DNA of 64,000 nucleotides from the NCBI RefSeq assembly GCF_003627795.1, contig NZ_CP032684.1, forward strand, positions 2,147,001-2,211,000, in the 5' to 3' direction. The notes below the pieces were generated by a model, which was not told where the DNA came from, ran no database searches, and saw only the letters and a list, made by a program, of their open reading frames with translations. The position numbers were made by a program, and so were the translations under genes. Of the stretch, positions 18,925-27,478 are shown piece by piece. Position 1 is the stretch's first letter. Every line of letters starts with the position of its first letter. This DNA is from Rhizobium sp. CCGE531 (GTDB lineage Bacteria; Pseudomonadota; Alphaproteobacteria; Rhizobiales; Rhizobiaceae).

Positions 18925-20226
18925 ATGATCCCGCGCTACTCCCGACCGGAAATGGTCGCCATCTGGTCGCCCGAAACCAAATTCCGTATCTGGTTCGAGA
19001 TCGAGGCCCATGCCTGTGATGCGCTGGCAGCTCTCGGCGTCATTCCGAAGTCGGCGGCGGACACGATCTGGGAAAAGGGCGGCAAGGCCACCTTCGACGT
19101 TGCCCGCATCGATGAGATCGAAGCCGTCACCAAGCACGACGTCATCGCCTTCCTGACGCATCTTGCCGAAATCGTCGGACCGGACGCCCGCTTCGTACAC
19201 CAGGGCATGACCTCGTCCGACGTGCTCGACACCTGCTTCAACGTCCAGCTCGTCCGCGCCAGCGACCTGCTGCTTGCCGATATCGACAAGCTGCTGGAGG
19301 CGCTGAAGCGCCGCGCCTTCGAGCACAAGGATACCGTCACCATCGGCCGCTCGCACGGCATCCATGCCGAACCCACGACCTTCGGCGTCAAGCTGGCGCT
19401 CGCCTATGCCGAATTCGAGCGCTGCAAGCAGCGCCTGATCGCGGCTCGCGAGGAAGTCGCCACCTGCGCCATCTCGGGCGCCGTCGGCACTTTCGCCAAC
19501 ATCGATCCCCGCGTCGAGGAACATGTCGCCGCCGCCCTCGGCCTGAAGCCTGAGCCGGTCTCCACCCAGGTCATCCCGCGCGACCGCCACGCGATGTTCT
19601 TCGCGACCCTTGGCGTCGTCGCCTCCTCGATCGAGCGCCTCGCCACCGAGATCCGCCATCTGCAGCGTACCGAGGTTCTGGAAGTGGAGGAATATTTCTC
19701 TCCAGGCCAGAAGGGCTCGTCGGCCATGCCGCACAAGCGCAATCCGGTATTGACGGAAAACCTGACGGGCCTTGCCCGCATGGTCCGCTCCTACGCCATG
19801 CCCGCCATGGAAAACGTCGCCCTCTGGCATGAGCGCGATATTTCCCATTCGTCCGTCGAGCGCATGATCGGCCCGGATGGGACCGTCACACTCGATTTCG
19901 CGCTCGCCCGCATCACCAGCGTCATCGACAAGCTGCTTGTCTACCCGGACAATATGATGAACAACTTGAACAAGTTCCGTGGACTTGTTCATTCGCAGCG
20001 GGTGCTGCTGGCCCTCACTCAGGCAGGCGTTTCCCGCGAAGATTCCTATCGCCTCGTGCAGCGCAACGCCATGAAAGTCTGGGAACAGGGCAAGGATTTC
20101 CTTGAGGAGCTGCTTGCCGACCAGGAAGTGCGCGCGGCGCTTTCCGAAGAGGATATCCGTGAGAAATTCGACCTTGGCTATCACACCAAGCATGTCGACA
20201 CGATCTTCAAGCGGGTTTTCGGTTAA
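18925..20226 (+). CDS. purB: Adenylosuccinate lyase
   Basis: 433 residues. Catalyses two purine steps: SAICAR to AICAR plus fumarate, and adenylosuccinate to AMP. The fumarase/aspartase superfamily signature is GSSAMPHKRNPV near residue 265, and the catalytic His region TSSDVLDT and RSHGIHAEP lie near residues 95 and 145. ATG at 18925 (MIPRYSRPEM) is the standard N-terminus; the frame is open further upstream but includes the tandem repeat at 18829-18855. A strong terminator follows. Confidence 0.96.
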   Translation: MIPRYSRPEMVAIWSPETKFRIWFEIEAHACDALAALGVIPKSAADTIWEKGGKATFDVARIDEIEAVTKHDVIAFLTHLAEIVGPDARFVHQGMTSSDVLDTCFNVQLVRASDLLLADIDKLLEALKRRAFEHKDTVTIGRSHGIHAEPTTFGVKLALAYAEFERCKQRLIAAREEVATCAISGAVGTFANIDPRVEEHVAAALGLKPEPVSTQVIPRDRHAMFFATLGVVASSIERLATEIRHLQRTEVLEVEEYFSPGQKGSSAMPHKRNPVLTENLTGLARMVRSYAMPAMENVALWHERDISHSSVERMIGPDGTVTLDFALARITSVIDKLLVYPDNMMNNLNKFRGLVHSQRVLLALTQAGVSREDSYRLVQRNAMKVWEQGKDFLEELLADQEVRAALSEEDIREKFDLGYHTKHVDTIFKRVFG

Positions 20227-20254
20227 GGCCGACCGATCCATCGATCTGATTTTG

Positions 20255-20292
20255 AAGGAGCGGCGCGGAAAACGCGCCGCTCCTTGCGTTTT
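20255..20292 (+). terminator. Terminator of purB
   Basis: A perfect 13-bp stem, AAGGAGCGGCGCG (20255-20267) with CGCGCCGCTCCTT (20273-20285), closes a GAAAA loop. It is followed by GCGTTTTG, a modest T tract. Confidence 0.75.
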
Positions 20293-20338
20293 GCGGATAA
20301 GATCCTGGCAGTGAATATTCCAACCCGGTGTGCAAGCA

Positions 20339-20752
20339 ATGATCTGGTTCGACGCAGCGCTGCAAAATCCCGCGGATGATGACCTGCTGAGAGGCTGCAT
20401 CGCGGCGATGCTCGATCTGGGCATGCAGAGCGTGGACATCGTCCACGACATCCGCGAAATGCGCGATGCGCCCGTCACTTGCGTGGTCGGCGGCACATCG
20501 GAAGATGCCTATTCGCAAATCGTGACCATCTATCTTTCGGAAAATTTTCAACAGCCCGATATCATTGAAAGTGGTGCACGGCTGGCACGACTGCTCGGCA
20601 GGTCCTTGCTTCTTGCAAATGACGCCACCCCGGACCCCTGCTCGTTCATTCTCGTATCCGAGACCGGAGGAGCGCAGTCGGTCGTATCGGTCGATCCCGA
20701 CGAGCTGGACACGCACGAACGTTACGTTATCCCGAAGCAGGGCAAGCGCTGA
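20339..20752 (+). CDS. Hypothetical protein
   Basis: 137 residues from the ATG at 20339 (an in-frame GTG at 20330 is an alternative). Mixed alpha/beta composition, no signal peptide, no transmembrane segment, no recognised motif. Codon use matches its neighbours, and it is isolated between the purB terminator and a convergent membrane-protein gene. Confidence 0.55.
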   Translation: MIWFDAALQNPADDDLLRGCIAAMLDLGMQSVDIVHDIREMRDAPVTCVVGGTSEDAYSQIVTIYLSENFQQPDIIESGARLARLLGRSLLLANDATPDPCSFILVSETGGAQSVVSVDPDELDTHERYVIPKQGKR

Positions 20753-20780
20753 CTGGTCGGGAGCCATGGGCTCGGCGCGT

Positions 20781-21203
20781 CTACCTTTCGCGTCTGATTT
20801 TCCGATGGATCGATCTTTGCGGCGATCCTCCTTCGCTGTTGCCGTCGCGCCTGGCCGCCTTCGCCACCAGACGGTCGAGGTGCTTCAAATCCTCCTCGTC
20901 CAGGTTCTCGATGCCGATGAAGCGGTTTTCCGCGGCGCTGGTCAGGATAAGCTCGTTGAGCTTGGCCTGGATGGCTCGCGTGTCGCGCGTCTGCGCGTTC
21001 TGCAACAGGAAGACCATCAGGAAAGTGACGATCGTCGTGCCTGTGTTTATGACGAGCTGCCAGGTTTCGGAAAAGCTGAAGATCGGTCCGGTGAAGCCCC
21101 AGACGACGACCGACAGCAGGGCTAGTATGAAAATGACCGGTTTTCCCGCCCCTTCCGAAACCACCGTGGCGAAACGAGCGAAGATATGTTTGAGCCTTGC
21201 CAT
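20781..21203 (-). CDS. Low-affinity iron permease family protein
   Basis: 140 residues: two hydrophobic helices (about 22-40 PVIFILALLSVVVWGFTGP and 48-66 LVINTGTTIVTFLMVFLLQ), then QNAQTRDTRAIQAKLNELI and a charged C-terminal tail. This pattern is the PF04120-type family named after yeast Fet4 low-affinity iron transport. The bacterial versions are short and their transport role is unproven. Confidence 0.75.
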   Translation of the reverse strand: MARLKHIFARFATVVSEGAGKPVIFILALLSVVVWGFTGPIFSFSETWQLVINTGTTIVTFLMVFLLQNAQTRDTRAIQAKLNELILTSAAENRFIGIENLDEEDLKHLDRLVAKAARRDGNSEGGSPQRSIHRKIRRER

Positions 21204-21327
21204 GAACCTTATCCTCGGCTGAACTCCATCTATCCCGCAAATTTATTCCAATCGCGGGATAGACGCAGATCAACGCTGCAAGGTCACGCTGGTTCCCGCC
21301 GAATGGACGGGAACCATGAGCCGGCGT

Positions 21328-22134
21328 CTAGTGAGACTCGATCGGCACCACCAGCTTGCGATAGAGATGCCACGTAGCGTGGCCCAGTATGGGCATGATC
21401 ACGGCCAGCCCCGCAAAGATCGGGATCGTGCCGACCACCAGCAGCGCCGCCACGATCAGGCCCCAGACCGCCACCGGTATCGGATTGATCAACGTCGCCC
21501 GGATGCTGGCGTCGATGGCGGCCACGACACCGACATCGCGGTCCAGCAGCAGCGGGAAGGTAACGACCGTGGTCGCCAGCACGACAAGCGCAAAGATGAA
21601 GCCGAGGAGATTGCCCCAGAACATCATCGCCAAACCTTGGGGCGTGGTCAGGATACTCGACACGAAGGATGTGAGCTTGGGCGGCGCACCATCGCCGAAA
21701 TAGATGAAGTAGAGATTCTGCGCCACGAAGAGCCAGACGATGAAAAGGCCGAACAGCATGAGGCCGGCGACGATGATCGACGGCAAGGCTGGCGAGAAAC
21801 GGACCTCGAAAGCATGGCTCCACGACGTATCCAGCCCCTTCTCCCGCCGTCGGCTGATCTCGTAAAGGCCGATTGCCGCGATGGGACCCAGCAGGGCAAA
21901 GCCCGACATCAATGGAAACAGCAGCGGCAGCAGGTTCTGGTCCGTGCTCCAGATCGCAAGCGCGATGCCCGCAATCGGATACATCAGGCACAGGAACACG
22001 TAGTGCGATGGCTTTTCGCTGAAGTCGTCCAGCCCCAGTTTCAGGGCATCGACGAGGTCAGCAATGCCGATCTTGCGGATGGCGGGGCGGGTAAATGTAT
22101 GGTCCGCTCCGACCATGACGTGAAAGGCCGTCAT
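21328..22134 (-). CDS. DUF2189 family membrane protein
   Basis: 268 residues from the ATG at 22134, which has a strong ribosome site (GAGGAGGAGAGC). Six hydrophobic segments; the central stretch GLYEISRRREKGLDTSW is the conserved cytoplasmic loop of DUF2189 proteins. Inner-membrane location is clear; function is unknown. The open frame continues upstream to 22251, but that part is unlikely to be translated. Confidence 0.75.
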   Translation of the reverse strand: MTAFHVMVGADHTFTRPAIRKIGIADLVDALKLGLDDFSEKPSHYVFLCLMYPIAGIALAIWSTDQNLLPLLFPLMSGFALLGPIAAIGLYEISRRREKGLDTSWSHAFEVRFSPALPSIIVAGLMLFGLFIVWLFVAQNLYFIYFGDGAPPKLTSFVSSILTTPQGLAMMFWGNLLGFIFALVVLATTVVTFPLLLDRDVGVVAAIDASIRATLINPIPVAVWGLIVAALLVVGTIPIFAGLAVIMPILGHATWHLYRKLVVPIESH

Positions 22135-22305
22135 AATGCTCTCCTCCTCAACCTCGATGTGCTCGGCTGGCGGCGCAAAATGACGGCAAAAATGGCTGCC
22201 GACATTCTCATTCGCTACCGGCAGCGGCGATATTAGCAAATTTTGCCGCAATTGTCGCCTTTCTCACTTGACAGTTGGGCTCCCCTTTTCCACATCGGCG
22301 CAATC

Positions 22306-22860
22306 ATGAAAGCCTCCGACGCAAACATTCTCATTATCCCCGGTTATACGAATTCCGGTCCTGACCATTGGCAGACGCGCTGGGAGCAGAAGCTCTCGAC
22401 AGCGCGGCGCGTGGAGCAGGCGGAATGGTCGAAGCCGGTGCGCGATGACTGGATCGCCCGCATTGCCGAGGAAGTGAACGCTTCGGATAAGCCCGTGGTG
22501 CTTGTCGCACATTCGCTGGGCGTCCCCTCTATGATCCATGCGATCCCGCATTTCCGCAACAAGGTTGCCGGCGCTTTCCTGGTGGCGCCGCCGGATGTCG
22601 CCAATTCCGGCATCCGGCCCAAGCATCTGATGACCTTCGGCCCCTATCCTCGCGATCCCCTGCCGTTTCCATCCGTCACCATCGCAAGCCGCAACGACCC
22701 CTTCGGCAGTTACGAGCATGCGGATGATGTCGCCAACAGCTGGGGCTCGCTGCTGATCGATGCCGGCGAAGCCGGCCATATCAATACCGAATCCGGGCAC
22801 GGCCCATGGCCTGAAGGCACGATGGTCTTCGCCAAGTTCCTCAGCCAGCTGAAGCCTTGA
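22306..22860 (+). CDS. RBBP9/YdeN family alpha/beta hydrolase
   Basis: 184 residues. The N-terminus IIPGYTNSGPDHWQTRWE is the family signature, and the nucleophile elbow HSLGVPS near residue 70 places the catalytic Ser. An Asp (SRNDPFG, near residue 128) and a His (AGHINTESGHGPW, near residue 158) complete the triad. A small serine hydrolase of unknown substrate. It starts at the ATG at 22306; the frame is open 63 bases further upstream. Confidence 0.85.
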   Translation: MKASDANILIIPGYTNSGPDHWQTRWEQKLSTARRVEQAEWSKPVRDDWIARIAEEVNASDKPVVLVAHSLGVPSMIHAIPHFRNKVAGAFLVAPPDVANSGIRPKHLMTFGPYPRDPLPFPSVTIASRNDPFGSYEHADDVANSWGSLLIDAGEAGHINTESGHGPWPEGTMVFAKFLSQLKP

Positions 22861-22901
22861 TTGCGCCGGAAACAACGGTGGATAGTAGTGCGCTCGCCTC
22901 A

Positions 22902-22965
22902 CTAGCCTGTGAAGTAGCGGGCACCTTCATTCCATCGTTAGATAAAAGCCTGTAAAACAGGCTAG
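22902..22965 (+). promoter_or_regulatory. Alternative-hairpin sequence in the purC leader
   Basis: ACAGGCTAG (22957-22965) can pair either with CTAGCCTGT (22902-22910, 9 bp) or with AGCCTGT (22947-22953, 7 bp, AAA loop). The two structures exclude each other, the arrangement of an attenuator or switch. It lies 160-220 bp before purC in a 262-bp intergenic region that also has an AAGGAGG sequence at 23019-23025, unusually far from the purC ATG. Confidence 0.35.
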
Positions 22966-23122
22966 CAAAGGATCCCGATTCCCAGCATTGGCACCCCGTC
23001 AAGGCCGGAATTCCGAGGAAGGAGGCGCAGGCGGATTGTGAATTCGCTTCTTATCCGTTATGGGGACGCCCACATGATCCACTTGCGCTGCCCGAGAGCG
23101 CCAAAGACAGAGAACAATACCA

Positions 23123-23887
23123 ATGAACCGTCGCCGCCGTATTTACGAGGGCAAGGCCAAGATCCTTTACGAAGGGCCTGAGCCTGGCACGCTGATCCAG
23201 TTCTTCAAGGACGACGCCACTGCCTTCAACAAGAAGAAGCACGAAGTCATCGATGGCAAGGGTGTTCTGAACAATCGCATCTGCGAGTACATTTTCAGCC
23301 ATCTGAACAAGATCGGCATTCCCACGCACTTCATCCGCCGCCTCAACATGCGCGAGCAGCTGATCAAGGAAGTGGAGATGATCCCGCTCGAGATCGTCGT
23401 GCGCAACGTCGCCGCCGGCTCGCTCTCCAAGCGCCTCGGTATCGAGGAAGGCGTGGTGCTGCCGCGCTCGATCATCGAGTTCTATTACAAGTCCGACTCG
23501 CTCGAAGACCCGATGGTCTCCGAGGAGCACATTACGGCTTTCGGCTGGGCCAATCCGGCCGAACTCGACGACATCATGGCGCTTGCCATCCGCGTCAACG
23601 ACTTCATGACCGGCCTTTTCCTCGGCGTCGGCATCCAGCTCGTCGATTTCAAGATCGAATGCGGCCGCCTCTTCGAAGGCGACATGATGCGCATCATCCT
23701 CGCGGACGAAATCTCGCCGGATAGCTGCCGCCTCTGGGACATCGAAACCCGCGAGAAGATGGACAAGGATCGTTTCCGCCGCGACTTGGGCGGCTTGCTG
23801 GAAGCCTATTCCGAAGTGGCGCGCCGCCTCGGCATCATCAATGAAAACGAACCCGTGCGCGGCACGGGCCCGGTTCTCGTCAAGTAA
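23123..23887 (+). CDS. purC: Phosphoribosylaminoimidazole-succinocarboxamide synthase (SAICAR synthetase)
   Basis: 254 residues. Joins aspartate to CAIR using ATP in purine synthesis. Signatures: [14 protein letters not shown] at the N-terminus, [13 protein letters not shown] near residue 90, and [10 protein letters not shown] near residue 173. The ribosome site directly before ATG 23123 is weak (AGAGAACAATACC). First gene of a purC-purS-kptA-purQ run. Confidence 0.95.
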   Translation: MNRRRRIYEGKAKILYEGPEPGTLIQFFKDDATAFNKKKHEVIDGKGVLNNRICEYIFSHLNKIGIPTHFIRRLNMREQLIKEVEMIPLEIVVRNVAAGSLSKRLGIEEGVVLPRSIIEFYYKSDSLEDPMVSEEHITAFGWANPAELDDIMALAIRVNDFMTGLFLGVGIQLVDFKIECGRLFEGDMMRIILADEISPDSCRLWDIETREKMDKDRFRRDLGGLLEAYSEVARRLGIINENEPVRGTGPVLVK

Positions 23888-23904
23888 GTTCAGAAAGGAC
23901 AATC

Positions 23905-24147
23905 GTGATCAAGGCTCGTGTAACCGTCACGCTGAAGAACGGCGTTCTCGATCCGCAGGGCAAGGCAATCGAAGGCGCGCTCGGCGCACTCGGCTTTGAC
24001 GGCGTCCATCAGGTTCGCCAGGGCAAGGTCTTCGATCTCGAGCTGGAAGGCACCGACAAGGCCAAGGCGGAGGCAGACCTCAAGGCCATGTGCGAAAAGC
24101 TTCTCGCCAATACGGTGATCGAGAACTTCAGCATTTCGATCGACTGA
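23905..24147 (+). CDS. purS: FGAM synthase subunit PurS
   Basis: 80 residues, the small structural subunit that bridges PurL and PurQ in the three-part formylglycinamidine ribonucleotide synthase. Typical sequence: TLKNGVLDPQGKAIEGALG near the start and LANTVIENFSI at the end. Starts with GTG at 23905 behind AAAGGA. It is 17 bp after purC and 8 bp before kptA. Confidence 0.94.
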   Translation: MIKARVTVTLKNGVLDPQGKAIEGALGALGFDGVHQVRQGKVFDLELEGTDKAKAEADLKAMCEKLLANTVIENFSISID

Positions 24148-24155
24148 GAGCGTTG

Positions 24156-24713
24156 ATGGTATCCACCAAACTTCAGACCGAAGTATCCAAATTTATGAGC
24201 TACGTGCTGAGGCATGCACCGCACGAGGCTGGATTGGTCCTGGATTCGGAAGGATGGGTGCCTTTCAACGATCTAAGAAAGGCGGTCCTTGATCGCTTCG
24301 ATGTCACCGAAGCCGATATTCTCGAAGTGATCGAGTCCAATCCGAAGAAACGCTTCACTTTGTTGGATCACCGTATCCGTGCAGCGCAGGGCCATAGTGT
24401 CGTGGTTGATCTGGCGTTGAGCCCGGCAACGCCGCCATCGAAGCTGTTTCACGGAACATCGCTCGAAAGCTGGCCGACGATCCAAAGTTCGGGGCTGAAG
24501 AAGATGCAACGTCATCACGTTCACCTCTCCCCCGATATCGAAACGGCCAAAGTCGTCGCGACGAGACGCAAGGGTAACTACATCATCCTTGAAATCGATG
24601 CGACCCGTATGCACGCGGAAGGTCATTCTTTCTTTGTCAGTGACAATGGAGTATGGCTCACCGATCACGTTCCAAGCCAGTATCTTTCGCCTCTCTCGGG
24701 ACCAGCATCATGA
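24156..24713 (+). CDS. kptA: RNA 2'-phosphotransferase, Tpt1/KptA family
   Basis: 185 residues. Tpt1/KptA removes an internal RNA 2'-phosphate using NAD+. Family landmarks are complete: YVLRHAP (catalytic Arg19-His20), RAAQGHS near residue 73, LFHGTS near residue 96, and RHHVHLS near residue 118. It sits between purS (8 bp upstream) and purQ (ATGA overlap). Hand count gives about 53% GC over 24241-24660 against about 62% in neighbouring purQ, a sign of acquisition. Bacteria lack the tRNA splicing that yields this phosphate, so its natural substrate is unclear. The alternative upstream ATG at 24090 lies inside purS. Confidence 0.92.
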   Translation: MVSTKLQTEVSKFMSYVLRHAPHEAGLVLDSEGWVPFNDLRKAVLDRFDVTEADILEVIESNPKKRFTLLDHRIRAAQGHSVVVDLALSPATPPSKLFHGTSLESWPTIQSSGLKKMQRHHVHLSPDIETAKVVATRRKGNYIILEIDATRMHAEGHSFFVSDNGVWLTDHVPSQYLSPLSGPAS

Positions 24714-25381
24714 AATCAGCAGTCGTCCAACTCCCCGGCCTCAATCGTGATCGCGACATGATCGCGGCACTGACCAAGATCTCCGGTCATGCGCCGGTGA
24801 CGGTGTGGCAGACCGAGACCGCGATCCCGGATGTCGACCTGATCGTCATTCCCGGCGGCTTCTCCTATGGTGATTACCTGCGCTGCGGCGCGATCGCCGC
24901 CCGCATGCCGATCATGCAGGCGATCAAGGACAAGGCCGACAAGGGCGTCAAGGTTCTCGGCGTCTGCAACGGTTTCCAGATCCTGCTGGAAGCCGGCATG
25001 CTGCCCGGCGCGCTGATGCGCAACGCCTCGCTGAAATTCGTCTGCCGCGAAGTGAAGTTGGAAGTCGTCAACGCCGAGACGGATTTCACGGCTGCCTACG
25101 CCAAGGGCCAGGTCATCCGCAGCCCGGTAGCCCACCACGACGGCAACTATTTCGCCGACGCCGCAACGCTGAAGACGATCGAGGACAATGGCCAGGTGGT
25201 CTTCCGCTATGCGGAAGGTACCAACCCGAACGGCTCCGTCAACGACATCGCCGGCCTGATCAACACCAAGGGCAATGTGCTTGGCATGATGCCGCATCCG
25301 GAAAATCTGATCGAGGCAGCCCATGGCGGCAACGATGGACGCGGCCTCTTCGCCTCCGCACTCGGCGTCATCGCAGCCTGA
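24710..25381 (+). CDS. purQ: FGAM synthase glutaminase subunit PurQ
   Basis: 223-residue class I glutamine amidotransferase that supplies ammonia to PurL. The nucleophile elbow GVCNGFQ lies near residue 86 (catalytic Cys), and the His/Glu of the triad are in MMPHPENL near residue 197. ATG at 24710 overlaps the kptA stop by 4 bases (ATGA), so translation of purQ here depends on, or is coupled to, kptA. Confidence 0.95.
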   Translation: MKSAVVQLPGLNRDRDMIAALTKISGHAPVTVWQTETAIPDVDLIVIPGGFSYGDYLRCGAIAARMPIMQAIKDKADKGVKVLGVCNGFQILLEAGMLPGALMRNASLKFVCREVKLEVVNAETDFTAAYAKGQVIRSPVAHHDGNYFADAATLKTIEDNGQVVFRYAEGTNPNGSVNDIAGLINTKGNVLGMMPHPENLIEAAHGGNDGRGLFASALGVIAA

Positions 25382-25503
25382 CACCAGGCCGACCCGATAT
25401 TGAAATCGTAAGATCGGCGCCTTTGCGTAAAGCAGCAGGGCGCCGAATAGTGTTCCGGCACCCCTCGGACGAACAGCCTAACCGCCTCATTGGAAAGAGA
25501 TCG

Positions 25504-25911
25504 ATGCGCCCTCGCCTCCTGACAGGACTTTACTCCGCCGCTGCCATTGCGACGCTTGCGCTGCTGGTCACTTCGTGCGGCCCGCGCCCGCCGAGCATCA
25601 ATGCGACGGATCGCAGCGCCCTGTCGACGATGGAGCGCGTCATGCTCAATGCCAGTGCCTGCTGGTTCAAGTCGTCCGACCCGGCCTTCACCGGTTACCA
25701 GCTCTCTCCGGAACTCAACTCCTTTACCGGTCGTCCGCGCATCCTCGTGGTCGACAAGAAACATCCGACCGGCCGGCCGTCGCTCGTTGTGCAAGCGGAA
25801 GGCAATCCCGCACAGCTGCAGGCCTTCGGTCCGATGATGAACGGCGCCTCCGGCGGCCGTATCACGGGCGACGTCAATCGCTGGTCTGGTGGCTCGAAGG
25901 CCTGCAATTAG
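25504..25911 (+). CDS. Putative lipoprotein
   Basis: 135 residues. The N-terminus has a signal peptide with a lipobox-like LLVTSC ending at about residue 25, so the mature protein is probably lipidated. The remainder has no recognised domain. ATG at 25504 follows GGAAAGAGATCG. Function unknown. Confidence 0.65.
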   Translation: MRPRLLTGLYSAAAIATLALLVTSCGPRPPSINATDRSALSTMERVMLNASACWFKSSDPAFTGYQLSPELNSFTGRPRILVVDKKHPTGRPSLVVQAEGNPAQLQAFGPMMNGASGGRITGDVNRWSGGSKACN

Positions 25912-25993
25912 GCCGATGGCCTGAGGCTTTTTTCCGCCTTAGCGACATCCTGCGCCGCCGCATGACGTTCCCACACTCTCAGGGATCATTGCC

Positions 25994-26524
25994 ATGGACA
26001 GGTTTGTCATTCTTTCAGGCTGCTCCGGCGGCGGAAAATCCACCTTGCTGGAGGCGCTCAGGCGTCGTGGTCACCACGTCGTCGAAGAGCCGGGGCGACG
26101 CATCGTCGTTGAGGAACTAGCAGGCGACGGCTCTGCTTTGCCCTGGGTCGACGCATCGGCATTTGCGCGCCGCGCGATCGCCATGTCGCTCGCCGATCGC
26201 AAGGAAGCGGCGGCGATTCCAGGCACCGTCTTCTTCGACAGGGGATTGATCGACGCCGCATCGGCGCTCGAGCATTTGACGAATGAGCCCGTGCTGACTT
26301 CGCTCAGCCAATTGCATCGCTACAACAGCCACGTCTTCCTGACCCCGCCCTGGCCGGAGATATATGCCGGCGACCGCGAACGGCGGCACGATTATGCAGC
26401 GGCGGTCGCCGAATACGAACGGCTAAGCGCCGTCTATCCCGCGCTCGGCTACGAAGCCCATGTGCTGCCGAAAATCGGCGTCGAGGAACGCGCGGATTTC
26501 GTTCATTCCGTTCTGGGGCTCTAG
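25994..26524 (+). CDS. AAA (ATP/GTP-binding) family protein
   Basis: 176 residues resembling the AAA_28 type of small P-loop proteins: Walker A SGCSGGGKST near residue 8, then VVEEPGRRIVVEEL, FFDRGLIDAAS near residue 78, and FLTPPWPEIYAGDRERRH near residue 115. Probably a nucleotide-dependent kinase-like protein; the substrate is unknown. The stop codon TAG uses the TA target duplication plus the first base of the downstream IS. Before insertion the same position read CTC-TAA, so the protein length is unchanged. Confidence 0.82.
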   Translation: MDRFVILSGCSGGGKSTLLEALRRRGHHVVEEPGRRIVVEELAGDGSALPWVDASAFARRAIAMSLADRKEAAAIPGTVFFDRGLIDAASALEHLTNEPVLTSLSQLHRYNSHVFLTPPWPEIYAGDRERRHDYAAAVAEYERLSAVYPALGYEAHVLPKIGVEERADFVHSVLGL

Positions 26525-27290
26525 GTCACCGACTCATAAGATCGTAGCCAGATACGAATTGAGGCGAGCTGGATAGATGCGAGGAAGTTGTCGTCGCGTT
26601 TGTCATATCGTGTTGCGATGGCCCGGAAGTGTTTGAGTTTGTTGAAGAACCGCTCGACAGCGTTGCGTTGTTTGTAGAGCCGTGAGCTGAAGGCAGGAAT
26701 ATTGACCCTGTTTGGCATGGGACGGATACAGCCCCATGCTCCACGTGCTTTGAGGTCTTGTCGCAGCCTGTCGCTATCATAAGCGCGATCAGCCAGAAGT
26801 ATTTGACCGGGCCCGATGGTCGCAAACATATCGGTCGCCGAGCGTCCGTCATGGGCCTGTCCGGCTGTCAGCTTTAAGCGGATCGGTCGGCCATCGGCAT
26901 CGACAAGAGCATGGATTTTGGTTGTCAGCCCGCCGCGCGAGCGACCCATGCAACCGGATCGCTCGTCTTTTTTTGACCGTTGGCAGCATGTTGGTGAACG
27001 CGGATCGACGAGCTGTCGATCATCTGGATGTCGCCATCGTAAGCTTCTGATATTGCATCGAGAATACGTGCCCAATGCCCCGCATGACGCCATCGGTTAA
27101 AGCGGTTGACACAGGTCGTATAAGGGCCATAGCGCGCGGGAATATCCGCCCACGGCGCACCAGTTCTCAGCCGCCAGAAGATCCCATTCAATACGCGTCG
27201 GTCATCAACGCGGGCCTTACCACGAACCTTTGTCGGCAGAAGGGGTTCGATCACCGACCATTCGAAATCCGTCAAATCAAAGCGCGCCAT
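26521..27290 (-). CDS. IS5-family transposase, two frames joined by programmed -1 frameshift
   Basis: OrfA (27290 to 26925) carries the N-terminal part (FDLTDFEWSVIEPLLP, RTGAPWADIPARYG, and the first catalytic Asp in IQMIDSSSI). OrfB, open from 27093 to 26521, carries the rest of the DDE domain (GGLTTKIHALVDADGRP, LLADRAYDSD with the second Asp, NAVERFFNKLKHFRAIATRYD with the Glu). The frames differ by -1 and overlap at a slippery A-AAA-AAG (seven A on the minus strand, 26968-26974), as in IS427-group elements. The stop codon is completed by the TA target duplication and flanking base. Confidence 0.88.
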
Positions 27291-27363
27291 CTCTGCCTCC
27301 AAGCCTGACAGACAGAGAATCACAAATCATTCAAATCCAAAACTATTTTATGGGTATGTGACC
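26524..27363 (-). mobile_element. IS5-family (IS427-group-like) insertion sequence, 840 bp
   Basis: Ends are imperfect inverted repeats: GGTCACCGACTCATAA at 26524-26539 and, on the other strand from 27363, GGTCACATACCCATAA (13 of 16 matched). Both ends are flanked by TA (26522-26523 and 27364-27365), a 2-bp target duplication. Transposase frames and frameshift site are intact, so the element looks functional and recently inserted. Confidence 0.88.
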
Positions 27364-27367
27364 TAAG

Positions 27368-27461
27368 GCAATTCCAGGAAAAGTGCGCAGCGGTTTTCCG
27401 TCCGGAATTGCGGCAAAGAGATAGAGCGGTTCAGAGATTCCGTGAAAAGCTGAACCGCTCT
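27368..27461. repeat. Intergenic two-hairpin repeat element (rhizobial mosaic-type)
   Basis: First hairpin: GCAATTCC (27368-27375) with GGAATTGC (27404-27411), with an inner GGAAAA/TTTTCC stem (27377-27382 and 27394-27399). Second: perfect 12-bp AGAGCGGTTCAG (27423-27434) with CTGAACCGCTCT (27450-27461). I remember near-identical sequences in many rhizobial intergenic regions. It starts 5 bp beyond the IS right end. It is a different sequence from the element at 17486-17588 but has the same two-hairpin layout. Confidence 0.65.
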
Positions 27462-27478
27462 AATAGACCGGCCGCCCC

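Noticed and set aside
18733..20496. 587-codon open frame opposite purB
   Set aside because: Covers purB in reverse and crosses its terminator; no motif.
22861..23122. tRNA or riboswitch in the purC leader
   Set aside because: No cloverleaf and no match to purine-aptamer core; only the alternative hairpins are supportable.
23038..23172. GTG-started leader ORF overlapping purC
   Set aside because: Good AAGGAGG upstream but 12 bases away, no conserved sequence known; kept only as a comment on the purC leader.
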